Of a stretch of DNA of 15,856 nt, positions 6,335 through 13,674 are shown in pieces. How positions within the stretch are numbered: the first letter of the stretch is position 1; each line of letters begins with the position of its first letter. Source of the stretch: Oscillospiraceae bacterium (lineage in GTDB: Bacteria; Bacillota; Clostridia; UBA1381); assembly GCA_015068545.1 (NCBI GenBank), contig SVKH01000018.1, forward strand, positions 1 through 15,856. The letters are read 5' to 3'. A model generated the notes under the pieces. The model ran no database searches. It was not told the DNA's origin and was given only the letters and a program-made list of their open reading frames with translations. A program made the position numbers and the translations under genes.

Positions 6335-7540
6335 CTATACATCGCAATAAATGGTTCCTGTTTTGTTTTCCAGTATTCCTCGATATGTATTTGCAGGGCA
6401 AACTATCTCAATTTTTACGTTTTCGATTTCATCGCTTCCGGAGCAAGCAATCCATTTACTAAGGCTTGGCATACCAAGAGTAGACTTAAGATACAAAATC
6501 AATGTCTTTTGATATGTTCCTCCATCATCAATGTCATCTCCAAGGTTACCTGTCATAAAGATAAAAGTATCTGACGTAAGGCTCTTTGCCGGCGTAGTGC
6601 CGCCAGTATAGAGATTCACAGTCATATTACTTTTCTCGTTTATATATATTTCAAAAGACTCTGCAGTTACCGGAAGAGTAACGCTTTCTGTGGCATTTTC
6701 CGATACAACTCTTCCGAATCTGACACCCATAAATTTTTCCTCAGCAGAAAGCTTTTGAAACTCTCCACCGATTTCATTATCTCTTAAAACAAGACCATCA
6801 ATTTCATTTTCCAACGTATTAATTTTGCAGGAAGAAATAACAGTTCCTTGGCTTTCAAGCCTTACGGTAAGCTTACCTATATCACAATTAACCACATAAG
6901 AGTCAGCGGAATTTACCAGTCTCAGATTGCCTGTAAATACGCAATCCTCTATGCTTACTCTAATGCCCGAAAAAGTGGCAACACCATCAACAGTAACTCT
7001 TCGCAAATACGCACGGGTTCCCTGACTCACCTCTACCGAGTACATACCTTCATCCTGAGCGATGTAAATATTTTCGATAGTAACCACATCTCTTCTTAGC
7101 AATACCATAAACCCGGATGTGCCGGGTTTTCTTTCTATGGTAACATCACCCACACCTATCAGCTCTTTTACCGAAATACGCAGCTTAGCATCTATTCTGT
7201 ATACGCCGGTCATCACCTCAATTCTGTCAATACCAAGGCTTTGTGCATAAGATGAGGCCTCGGACAAAACCTCGCTGAAGTCTTCCTCTTCGTTATACAA
7301 AAAGTCGCACATATCCGCATTTGCACCACTCGCGCTGTGTGCTATAACCACTGCAGACTTTGTCGCCTTACCGGTATCGCCTTTGTCACCCTTTTCTCCC
7401 TTAAGGCTTGCCAGCCAATCTTCCTCTGTACCTAAAAAGCCGTTTTTCACAGCAACTTCGTATGCAGAAATACCGTTTTTCCCGCTATGAGCCTCAAGGT
7501 TAATGGTCTTTTTATCTTCACTGCCAAAATATATTCCCAT
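6335..7540 (-). CDS. Tail fibre with collagen-like motif and beta-helix
   Basis: Probable receptor-binding fibre at the tail tip. The first 45 residues contain GISAYEVAVKNGFLGTEEDW, a segment commonly found just before collagen-like repeats in phage fibres. It is followed by a short Gly-x-y run (GEKGDKGDTG, about residues 48-57). Residues about 60-265 have the repeating short beta-strand pattern and regular hydrophobic/Asn/Cys steps of a right-handed parallel beta-helix (IEDCVF, VVNCDIG, ISSCKIN). A C-terminal beta-rich head follows. The ATG at 7540 is preferred over the GTG at 7549: GGGGTG lies at a good distance from it, and it is one base past the stop of the gene before. No cleavage-type catalytic motif was recognised, so polysaccharide depolymerase activity is possible but unsupported. 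Confidence 0.82.
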   Translation of the reverse strand: MGIYFGSEDKKTINLEAHSGKNGISAYEVAVKNGFLGTEEDWLASLKGEKGDKGDTGKATKSAVVIAHSASGANADMCDFLYNEEEDFSEVLSEASSYAQSLGIDRIEVMTGVYRIDAKLRISVKELIGVGDVTIERKPGTSGFMVLLRRDVVTIENIYIAQDEGMYSVEVSQGTRAYLRRVTVDGVATFSGIRVSIEDCVFTGNLRLVNSADSYVVNCDIGKLTVRLESQGTVISSCKINTLENEIDGLVLRDNEIGGEFQKLSAEEKFMGVRFGRVVSENATESVTLPVTAESFEIYINEKSNMTVNLYTGGTTPAKSLTSDTFIFMTGNLGDDIDDGGTYQKTLILYLKSTLGMPSLSKWIACSGSDEIENVKIEIVCPANTYRGILENKTGTIYCDV

Positions 7541-7541
7541 T

Positions 7542-7850
7542 TTATGCACCCCACTTTACTAAAAATTCTCCGCTTTTATGTGTAATTCTTCCGCTTAGCG
7601 CTGATACAATCGAGATTTTATACACATAACCGGATATTGCCAGCCTGCCAATCTCATCCTCGGTGAGACTGATATAGAATTTACCGTCCGACAAAGGGAT
7701 TTTCTTATGAATTATGTTAGCAGATTTTTCAGATGGACTTATAGAGAATTCAAGAACATCCCCATCTTCAAACCCCTCATCACACAAAACCTCCACAAAA
7801 AAGCTGTCTCCCTTTGTATATTCCAAGTTGTCACCTGAATAAACCGTCAC
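7542..7850 (-). CDS. Small tail-tip/baseplate protein, beta-sandwich-like
   Basis: Not a family I can name with confidence. The 102-residue protein starts VTVYSGDNLEYTKGDSF and is rich in short alternating strands (VLEFSISP, GKFYISL, YVYKISIV), ending GEFLVKWGA. This resembles the N-terminal Ig-like or baseplate-upper-protein fold. The frame is open to 7901, but the GTG at 7850 sits 6 bases after a near-perfect AGGAGGG and is the better start; the longer form would overlap the gene before. Its position between a tail-tip protein and the fibre suggests an adaptor or part of the tip. Confidence 0.68.
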   Translation of the reverse strand: MTVYSGDNLEYTKGDSFFVEVLCDEGFEDGDVLEFSISPSEKSANIIHKKIPLSDGKFYISLTEDEIGRLAISGYVYKISIVSALSGRITHKSGEFLVKWGA

Positions 7851-7864
7851 ATAAATCCCTCCTT

Positions 7865-8647
7865 TTATATAACACCAAATGTCAATTCGTAATCCATCCA
7901 CCTATCATTACTCTCAAACCACACTTCCAGATACTGCCCATCTTTTTTTATGTGCAGAATAGCGGTTGTAACTCCGGTTGCACCCATCAGTGCTATCTCA
8001 AGTTCCTCACCGTCGGTAATCTCCACAAGATTCTCTTTGCACGCTGATAACTTTCTCGGAGTAGCGGTTTTAATCTTACCGTCTAAAATAGCAAAATAGG
8101 TAAATGCTCCGCTGCCAAAGTCAATTGTTTCACACACATAGGAATTACTGCTCAAAAACTCTTTGGTTACCTTCCTTAATGTACTTTCCTGAGTACTAAT
8201 AAGCTTAGTCTGTGCGTATTTTCGGTGGTCACTCACCAATCCAGTTGCTGTTATGTGAGCAAGGCTCACGCAGTTCTCATCCGGAGCCTCGGTACTTACC
8301 ACCACGTCTATTCTGTTATAAGGCTCATTCCTCCTTAAATAAACGTATTGATACACTCCATACTCTGCTGTAAATTCGTACCCCTGATCATCAAACGTTA
8401 TGCCGGAACCGTCCGGCATAATTGCGCTTCCCTTTAAAATCTTATATCCGGTATCAGTTTTAACTACCTTGCAAGAGTCCTGAATAACACCGGCTGTGGC
8501 AACTTCTGATGTTATCTGATTTAAATCTGCAAGTAAGTTTTCACCGTCCGCAAGGCTCACTCCCTCTGTAAACATACAGGCAAATCTCTCATTTACATCC
8601 TGTGCAGAGTAAACCTCATTATCCATAAATGAACATCTGTATCCCAA
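7865..8647 (-). CDS. Phage baseplate/tail-tip structural protein
   Basis: A 260-residue protein that opens GYRCSFMDNEVYSAQDVN. A D/E-x-x-Y-x-A-x-D-V/I-N start is typical of Bacillota phage tip proteins that carry fibres. It continues with a beta-rich central part (GSGITFDDQGYEFTAEY, then VYLRRNEPYNRIDVVV). Start: the frame continues to GTG 8653, but this would leave only one base after the AGGAGG at 8655-8660. The TTG at 8647 has a 7-base spacing and is chosen. It lies two bases after the previous gene's stop, so translation is probably coupled. Exact role is by position and resemblance only. Confidence 0.72.
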   Translation of the reverse strand: MGYRCSFMDNEVYSAQDVNERFACMFTEGVSLADGENLLADLNQITSEVATAGVIQDSCKVVKTDTGYKILKGSAIMPDGSGITFDDQGYEFTAEYGVYQYVYLRRNEPYNRIDVVVSTEAPDENCVSLAHITATGLVSDHRKYAQTKLISTQESTLRKVTKEFLSSNSYVCETIDFGSGAFTYFAILDGKIKTATPRKLSACKENLVEITDGEELEIALMGATGVTTAILHIKKDGQYLEVWFESNDRWMDYELTFGVI

Positions 8648-8649
8648 AA

Positions 8650-9549
8650 TCACACCTCCTCAAAAATTGGTTTTTCTCTGTATCCCAAGTAGCTGTTTTC
8701 CATTTCAACTCCCCTTATACGAAGTCTTCTGGTAATTTTCAGCTCATTTTTTATAATCTGCACCCTTACGGTATCTCCCAAAAGATAATGCTTTTTATAT
8801 AGTATCCCTATTGCATCCAGCTGCGTCCTCCATTGCTTTTTACCTTCCTCCAGTTTTTTATCGCATTCCGCTTCCTCCTTGGAGTTAACATAGGTTTCAA
8901 ACCGGTACAGACCACTTTCGCTACTTCCTTTACTGCCACCGTTATAATAGCAATAATTTGCAAATTCGCTGATATTATCTGTAATAGACAATTTGCTTGC
9001 ATTTTTACAGTCTTCTGAAATAATCAGGTTCAGCTCTCTACCATTTAAAACATTAAAAATCCACCTGCACTTCAGTGTATCAAACACAAATTCCCATCCA
9101 AAATTTTCCTCGCCAAGCTCTTTGGCAACTACCGAGTACAGATCTTTAAATCCATCTTGCGAAAACCGTTTTGTACCGCCCTGGATGACCTCGCCGATAG
9201 TAACATCACTGCAGTCCAAATACGCCTTTTCAAAAAGCTCCTTGATGTGGTCACCTGTACTCTTTTCCACCTCATTAAAAGGCATAACCACCCTCTTTTT
9301 TAAAAGCCAGTCACAGCTTCTGCCGTATATAGTAAGGTCATTTCCTATTTCCTTTCCGGTTATGATAACGGTCTCTCCGGAAAAAGTGCAAACCAGATAA
9401 TCCCTTTCCATAACCAGTTTTGTAACAGGAGAGGATAGATGGAATTTTGCCTGAAAAGTCCCCATAGCACCAAAGTACTTAGTGTATCTCCAGCTAATTA
9501 CCTCCGACACATCAAGAAGCCGGTTAAATTCAAAATCGTAAAACTGCAT
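8650..9549 (-). CDS. Tail hub protein, siphovirus Gp37-like
   Basis: A 299-residue protein resembling the siphovirus ReqiPepy6 Gp37-like family, tail-tip proteins that sit next to the distal tail protein. Features seen are an N-terminal FNRLLDVSEVISWRYTKYFG...GTFQAKF segment, LTIYGRSCDWLLKKRVV, the long stretch GGTKRFSQDGFKDLYSVVAKELGEENFGW, and a C-terminal YLLGDTVRVQ that closes the fold. Its ATG shares the final A of the preceding stop (TGATG), so it is likely translated by coupling to the distal tail gene. It is probably part of the hub or adsorption apparatus. The family call is fairly sure; no peptidase motif was found. Confidence 0.83.
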   Translation of the reverse strand: MQFYDFEFNRLLDVSEVISWRYTKYFGAMGTFQAKFHLSSPVTKLVMERDYLVCTFSGETVIITGKEIGNDLTIYGRSCDWLLKKRVVMPFNEVEKSTGDHIKELFEKAYLDCSDVTIGEVIQGGTKRFSQDGFKDLYSVVAKELGEENFGWEFVFDTLKCRWIFNVLNGRELNLIISEDCKNASKLSITDNISEFANYCYYNGGSKGSSESGLYRFETYVNSKEEAECDKKLEEGKKQWRTQLDAIGILYKKHYLLGDTVRVQIIKNELKITRRLRIRGVEMENSYLGYREKPIFEEV

Positions 9550-10376
9550 CAGATCACCGCCTCTTTATATCTCACTTTGTACTTTATAGTAGCAAATATT
9601 TCGGTAGCGGAATTTGAGTTTGCCACTTCTATCTGGTTATCTCCGCTTTCCAAAAAGAATCCTTCAAAAAAGCTGTCATCTGTCATCAAATCAAGCTTTG
9701 ATGCACCGCTTTCATCGGTAATAGTGCGGTTTTCAACGTCAATTATCAGTTTTTTAATCAAATCGCCGTCATACGCCACTTCTATTTTTCCATTGGTTAA
9801 ACTGTTACTTATTATTATCGTTCCTTTGCCTTCCGGCACAGATACAGTAATAATCGGCTGGGAAAAAATTGCACCCTTATATGCCACACTAAAGCTAGAC
9901 ACCCGCTTTGAAAACATTGCCGGCAAAACGGTATCAGCAGAAAGCATAGGGACCCGCTCATAAATAACACTTTCTGTATAGTCGCAATCCTCAAAGTACG
10001 GGCAGTCGCACAAAAACTGAACCACATATTTTCTGAAAGGTCCTATTTTTTCTCCCGGCTCAAATGCTATACATCTTGCACCTATCTGCCTTTTAAATAA
10101 GTGCGTTTCCACCTCCAGAATACCTGCTCTGTCAAAGATTCCCGCACCCTTTGAAAATACTTCTTCTCCTAAAATATCCAGATTGCAATCTCCGGAAAGG
10201 GTTATAGTTCTTGGGTTATCTGTCCAAGATGTAACCGTCTGCCCCGGCTGATTGATATACCGTACTGCAGTGTATGATTTTGTTGCAAGGGAAAGTCCCT
10301 CTGCTGCTGTAAGACGCCAATTCTTTTTATCAAATACAACCTCACCAATTGAATTATAAAATCGTAATTTAATCAT
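9549..10376 (-). CDS. Distal tail protein (Dit family)
   Basis: A 275-residue protein matching the phage tail family (SPP1 gp19.1/Dit-like), which forms the hexameric ring joining the tail tube to the baseplate. Supporting features are the N-terminal beta-rich part (LRFYNSIGEVVF), TITLSGDCNLD, the middle FGPFRKY-type segment (IGPFRKYVVQFLCDCPYFED) that marks the junction of N- and C-terminal Dit domains, and a beta-rich C-terminal domain. It follows the tape measure, its standard neighbour, and is directly followed by the hub protein. A GGAGG-type site precedes the ATG. Confidence 0.88.
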   Translation of the reverse strand: MIKLRFYNSIGEVVFDKKNWRLTAAEGLSLATKSYTAVRYINQPGQTVTSWTDNPRTITLSGDCNLDILGEEVFSKGAGIFDRAGILEVETHLFKRQIGARCIAFEPGEKIGPFRKYVVQFLCDCPYFEDCDYTESVIYERVPMLSADTVLPAMFSKRVSSFSVAYKGAIFSQPIITVSVPEGKGTIIISNSLTNGKIEVAYDGDLIKKLIIDVENRTITDESGASKLDLMTDDSFFEGFFLESGDNQIEVANSNSATEIFATIKYKVRYKEAVI

Positions 10377-10390
10377 AAAAATCCTCCAAT

Positions 10391-11536
10391 CTACCCTTCA
10401 CCCGAAAGTCTTTTCACTGTTTCATATCTTCGGATTTTTTCTACAATATCATCCGAATCCGTGGAGGTTATGTTATACTGGTTTGTGGTGGTATGATGAG
10501 CGCTTCCTCTTTCAAATACAGTACTTGCATCCACTCCTATCTGGGAGATTCTTTCCCTCACATCCACCATTCTGCGCTCCAGCTCTTCCAAAAATCCGTT
10601 GGTGAAATTTTCCGCCGAAAGCTTTCCGCTTTCGAAAAAACTTTCCGGCACGCTAAATCCTGCATCCTCCAGCGCATCTTTTAAAACATTTGCAATTTCT
10701 CCTGCTGTTTCTTCGTATTCATCCTTGTAAAACTCATCACCATACAGCTTTCCCAGCTTTGCCTTTTCCTCCCAAAGTCCTGCGTAAGCAATCGCATTTT
10801 CTTTTCCGTTTGCAAAAAGGTAGTTCATAAAGGAAAGCCCTTCGGCGATACCCATGCCGTTTATTTCCTCTAAAAACCCTCGCATGGCATCAGTAGAAAT
10901 ACTGCTCCCTGAGAGTAACTCTTTTAGCTGGGAAAGACGTGCCGCATACGACTTTACGTCCTGTATGTCCCTATTCATATCACGGGTAGAATAGTATGTA
11001 TCTTTCGTACCGTTCATATATACGGTATTTCGCATAAAAATACCGCCGTAGTCGGTGAGTGCCTGCGAAAATCTATTGTGCTTATTTATAATTTCCCGCA
11101 TCTTCATCTCGGCATAATCAGCAACAGTATCGTAAATCTGGGTAATGGTTTTTGTTTCGTTTTCCAAGACACTTTTCTGGTATTTATATATCTCTACTGT
11201 GTATTTTGCCCATTCCTCCGATCCTGCAGCAAAATACCTGTCTCTTAATTCTTCCAGTCCTTCGTAATACTGTTCTTCGCTTATCAGGTCAAGCTTTCGC
11301 TGATAGTCAAGCTGAGTCTTTGCGGATTTAAAAGCATCCACTACCTCTTTCATGTTAGCAGTCAGTCCATTTCCAAGCTCTGACGACAACACTTTCCCCA
11401 CTTCTTCTCGAATCAAGCTTTTACCGGAATTTAATCCAAACGCCTTCTTTACCTCACCAATAACTTCCTTTGCCCAGTTTTTTATCACATTGGTTCTCTT
11501 ATCCGAAAACAGCTCATCCTTCAAATTCTTATCCAC
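10391..11536 (-). CDS. Tail tape measure-type protein, unusually short
   Basis: Identified as the tape measure by position (between the Gp15-family gene and Dit) and by its mostly helical sequence. It contains LDLISEEQYYEGLEELRDRYF and GSEEWAKYTVEIYKYQKSVL, which resemble the C-terminal part of Bacillota phage tape measures, and ends with the TTTNQYNIT strand and a final helix. At 381 residues it is much shorter than most siphovirus tape measures, which are usually above 600. It also lacks the long coiled N-terminal part and the hydrophobic segments normally found. The GTG start has AGGGG 7 bases upstream, and only 15 bases separate it from the previous gene, so no missing N-terminal exon lies before it. 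A deletion derivative or a truly short tail are both possible. Confidence 0.75.
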   Translation of the reverse strand: MDKNLKDELFSDKRTNVIKNWAKEVIGEVKKAFGLNSGKSLIREEVGKVLSSELGNGLTANMKEVVDAFKSAKTQLDYQRKLDLISEEQYYEGLEELRDRYFAAGSEEWAKYTVEIYKYQKSVLENETKTITQIYDTVADYAEMKMREIINKHNRFSQALTDYGGIFMRNTVYMNGTKDTYYSTRDMNRDIQDVKSYAARLSQLKELLSGSSISTDAMRGFLEEINGMGIAEGLSFMNYLFANGKENAIAYAGLWEEKAKLGKLYGDEFYKDEYEETAGEIANVLKDALEDAGFSVPESFFESGKLSAENFTNGFLEELERRMVDVRERISQIGVDASTVFERGSAHHTTTNQYNITSTDSDDIVEKIRRYETVKRLSGEG

Positions 11537-11551
11537 CGTATCACCCCTTTC

Positions 11552-12112
11552 TTATATTAGTCTAAACAGCTCCTCTGCAAAATCCTCAGGAGCTTCAAGG
11601 GCATATATCCTCTGCTTTTTCACCAATTCTTTTCGCATTTTAGCGTCCTTTATGTCAGCAGGATTCATGCTTCTTATTGCTAGAACCTGCATAAAAGGTG
11701 TATCCTTTGACAAATGCTTAAACAGTACCAAAAACTTATGCCAGTGCATACCCTCTTGATGAAGGTCTATACCGTAGTCTGACATAAAAGATGCGTAAAT
11801 CAGCTCAGAATCCTTAGAAAAATCAAAAAGCTTTTTTTGCTTTTTTCGCTTTTTTTGCGGTATAAAATCGCGTTTCTCTGTCTTTTCCCCAAAAAGGAAA
11901 TCACTCATTGCTTCTACCGTGGCAGAAAATGAGGGTGGAAGTACTCCACCCTTAAAGCACATTACAATTCCTGCCGTCAACTTTTTTGCGCTACTCTCTT
12001 TATCCTGCAAAATATCATAGATTCTGAGCCAGACACGAAAATCAGTATTTATGGCATACTCTTTTCCGCATACTTCCAAAGAGGACCTTAGCGGCTGGCT
12101 TAAAAAGCTCAT
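11552..12112 (-). CDS. Bacteriophage Gp15 family protein, probable tail assembly chaperone
   Basis: A 186-residue protein of the phage Gp15 family, encoded between the tail tube and tape measure genes in many Bacillota phages, where tail assembly chaperones lie. Typical features are the start FLSQPLRSSLEV with G-K-E-Y-x-I-N-T-D-F-R, helical segments to about residue 75, the basic stretch PQKKRKKQKK (85-94), and a C-terminal half with FSKDSELIYASFMSDYGID and MHWHKFLVLF. The frame is open to 12136, but homology begins at M-S-F-L. The ATG at 12112 overlaps the previous stop as ATGA, which is the common coupling arrangement. No strong ribosome binding site is visible. No separate small chaperone gene lies between the tail tube and this gene. 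It carries three slippery heptamers. Confidence 0.85.
   Translation of the reverse strand: MSFLSQPLRSSLEVCGKEYAINTDFRVWLRIYDILQDKESSAKKLTAGIVMCFKGGVLPPSFSATVEAMSDFLFGEKTEKRDFIPQKKRKKQKKLFDFSKDSELIYASFMSDYGIDLHQEGMHWHKFLVLFKHLSKDTPFMQVLAIRSMNPADIKDAKMRKELVKKQRIYALEAPEDFAEELFRLI
11831..11855 (-). other. Three in-frame A AAA AAG slippery heptamers
   Basis: On the minus strand, codons 86-94 of the Gp15-family gene read CAA AAA AAG CGA AAA AAG CAA AAA AAG. Each triplet set ends an A AAA AAG heptamer in the correct X XXY YYZ register for -1 frameshifting (11855-11849, 11846-11840, 11837-11831). In the -1 frame all three lead to the same TGA at 11825-11823, giving a 96-residue product. The +1 frame also stops soon. 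A-run transcriptional slippage is an alternative. Confidence 0.45.
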
Positions 12113-12582
12113 GCCACAAATGTCATGGTCTGCCATTCGTCATCCGACGTAGCATAACCGAAAACCTTCTTACTTCCTGCCTTTAAGTTTCCCGAATAAG
12201 TGTAAGTATCCGGATCGTTACCCTCAGAATCGGGTATGATATAAAAATCTCTTGTTACAGCATAGTATCCTTCCTCAGCTTCCCTTGATAAGTCTACTAT
12301 GCAAATGGTACAAACTGTATCCTCGCCAACAAGCTCTTTTTCCGATACATTCAAGAATACATCGTGTACTGCGCTTTGACTGTCATAATCAAATTTATAG
12401 GAAATTGTAGGCTGATAAGCAACCACAGCACTTCTTTCCATTTCCTCATCAATGTACTTTCTTGTGTATTCCTTTGGATTTGCACTCACCGATAGCTCGG
12501 TAAAATCTTTCATCCTCATATATACATCTTCGTCACCTTGTCTGACCTTTATAAAAGCCAGCTTCTCACTTCTTTTAACCAT
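12109..12582 (-). CDS. Major tail tube protein
   Basis: A 157-residue protein that would polymerise into the tail tube. It matches Bacillota siphophage tail tube proteins: FTELSVSANPKEYTRKYIDE at about residues 28-47, VVAYQPTISYKFDYDSQSAVHDVF, and a C-terminal strand with AGSKKVFGYATSDDEW. AGGAGGT lies about 7 bases before the ATG at 12582. It is followed with a 4-base overlap by the Gp15-family gene and preceded by the tail-terminator-type gene, the usual order. Confidence 0.85.
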   Translation of the reverse strand: MVKRSEKLAFIKVRQGDEDVYMRMKDFTELSVSANPKEYTRKYIDEEMERSAVVAYQPTISYKFDYDSQSAVHDVFLNVSEKELVGEDTVCTICIVDLSREAEEGYYAVTRDFYIIPDSEGNDPDTYTYSGNLKAGSKKVFGYATSDDEWQTMTFVA

Positions 12583-12599
12583 AACACTACCTCCTTTTT

Positions 12600-13013
12600 T
12601 TAAACTTCCTTATAAATCAAGCTAAATTCAATCTGCATTCTCGCACCTTGAACTGAGCTTTCATACAAATATGGCATTTTAATAATTTTAAGCTTTAACG
12701 CGGAATATCCATCTGCAAGGCACGGCATATTGCCTATTGCATTTTGCTGTTCTATCCATAGGCACAAACGCTCCATAAGCTCAGAATCACGAAGGTTCAG
12801 TGCAACATTCCCGTCAAATCCACATCTAATAGAAAATGCAAAATCCTGAGAGTAAACACCCTTTCCGTCATAGTACTTTTTTATCACAGAGTACTCGCCC
12901 ATAGCCTCTAAGCTTGCACAGTTTGCCGTATGACCTAAATAGTTCACCGAAACTTTTCTATCCGCAATATACGGACAGCTTTCAAAAAATTCTAAAAGTG
13001 CATTTAAAATCAT
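12600..13013 (-). CDS. Tail terminator/tail completion-type protein
   Basis: A 137-residue protein whose position just before the tail tube gene, size and mixed alpha/beta pattern fit the tail terminator or minor capsid/tail completion class. It starts with a helix (MILNALLEFFESCPYI). YSQDFAFSIRCGFDG and MQIEFSLIYKE are probable core strands. A related class of phage proteins is often labelled only as minor capsid or hypothetical. AGGAG sits 7 bases before the ATG. Function is inferred from order more than from motifs. Confidence 0.68.
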   Translation of the reverse strand: MILNALLEFFESCPYIADRKVSVNYLGHTANCASLEAMGEYSVIKKYYDGKGVYSQDFAFSIRCGFDGNVALNLRDSELMERLCLWIEQQNAIGNMPCLADGYSALKLKIIKMPYLYESSVQGARMQIEFSLIYKEV

Positions 13014-13016
13014 TGA

Positions 13017-13352
13017 CTAGCTCCTTTCTGATGCCCTACCGCAGAATATTTTTATATGCGGATTATGCCCAAAACGGTTATCGGTGATTTTTGACACCTT
13101 CAAATCCTCGATTCTGTCAGGACCTGCATCAAAGCATCTGCCACGGCGTATGTAATCTCCAAGACTTACCTTAACACCGAAGGATGCAGGTATTCTTACA
13201 AAACCTCTTGCACCGCTATAAAAGCTATCCTGCTTTACTCCACTTTTAGAAAGTCTTCCTTCAAAGTATACTCTGGCAGGGTATATTTCTCTGCGATATC
13301 TGCCTGTTTCCTCGTCAAAATGCCACAAAGTAACAAAACTGTCACACCTCAT
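13017..13352 (-). CDS. Head closure / head-tail joining-type protein
   Basis: A 111-residue beta-rich protein (FVTLWHFDEETGRYRREIYPARVY, RGFVRIP, VSLGDYIRRGRC). The G-D-Y-I-x-x-G segment and its place after the connector fit the stopper (SPP1 gp16-like) of the neck. The start overlaps the connector stop as ATGA, and GAGGTG lies 7 bases upstream inside the connector gene. The family is not recognised directly; the role is inferred from size, strand pattern and neighbours. Confidence 0.62.
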   Translation of the reverse strand: MRCDSFVTLWHFDEETGRYRREIYPARVYFEGRLSKSGVKQDSFYSGARGFVRIPASFGVKVSLGDYIRRGRCFDAGPDRIEDLKVSKITDNRFGHNPHIKIFCGRASERS

Positions 13353-13672
13353 AAATCAACACCTCTGTAAAGATATTTAGGCAGATATCTCCTGAGTATC
13401 GGCATAATATCTATGCCTGTTTCTGCATAGGAAACAGAGTATCCGTCGGTGTTCTCTGCCTTTATTCCTCTGTTCTCCTCTGCAAGATAAAGACATTCTG
13501 CCACTTCAAAGATACACAAATTTTTATCCTCTTCCTCTATTTCCTCAAGAGGACGGCACAAGTATCGGTTAATCTCTCCAATGCTTCTTATCATCCACCT
13601 GTCAAATCCACTTTCGGGGATTTTGGTAAAATCCCCGAAAAGCAGTTGATAATCAGAATAATTCGGTCTCAT
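13349..13672 (-). CDS. Head-tail connector protein, gp6/gp15-like
   Basis: A 107-residue, largely helical protein directly after the major capsid gene, the place of HK97 gp6 / SPP1 gp15-type adaptors that bind below the portal. Helices with IEEEDKNLCIFEVAECLYLAEE and the tail NTDGYSVSYAETG...IMPILRRYLPKYLYRGVDL are seen; the DGYSVSY element is common in Bacillota phage connectors. It starts two bases after the capsid stop and overlaps the next gene by 4 bases, so translation is coupled in both directions. Confidence 0.75.
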   Translation of the reverse strand: MRPNYSDYQLLFGDFTKIPESGFDRWMIRSIGEINRYLCRPLEEIEEEDKNLCIFEVAECLYLAEENRGIKAENTDGYSVSYAETGIDIMPILRRYLPKYLYRGVDL

Positions 13673-13674
13673 AA

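Noticed and set aside
6324..6401. 26-residue N-terminal extension of the endolysin
   Set aside because: It overlaps the tail-fibre gene and has no ribosome binding site, whereas AGGAGG lies 7 bases before the ATG at 6323.
5923..6574. Two overlapping plus-strand frames of about 180 codons opposite the endolysin and fibre genes
   Set aside because: They lie antisense to genes with clear family motifs, lack a ribosome binding site and have Phe/Ser/Cys-rich translations typical of shadow frames.
9439..9963. Plus-strand frame of 174 codons opposite the Dit and hub genes
   Set aside because: Antisense to two well-supported coupled genes, no ribosome binding site and no recognisable domain.
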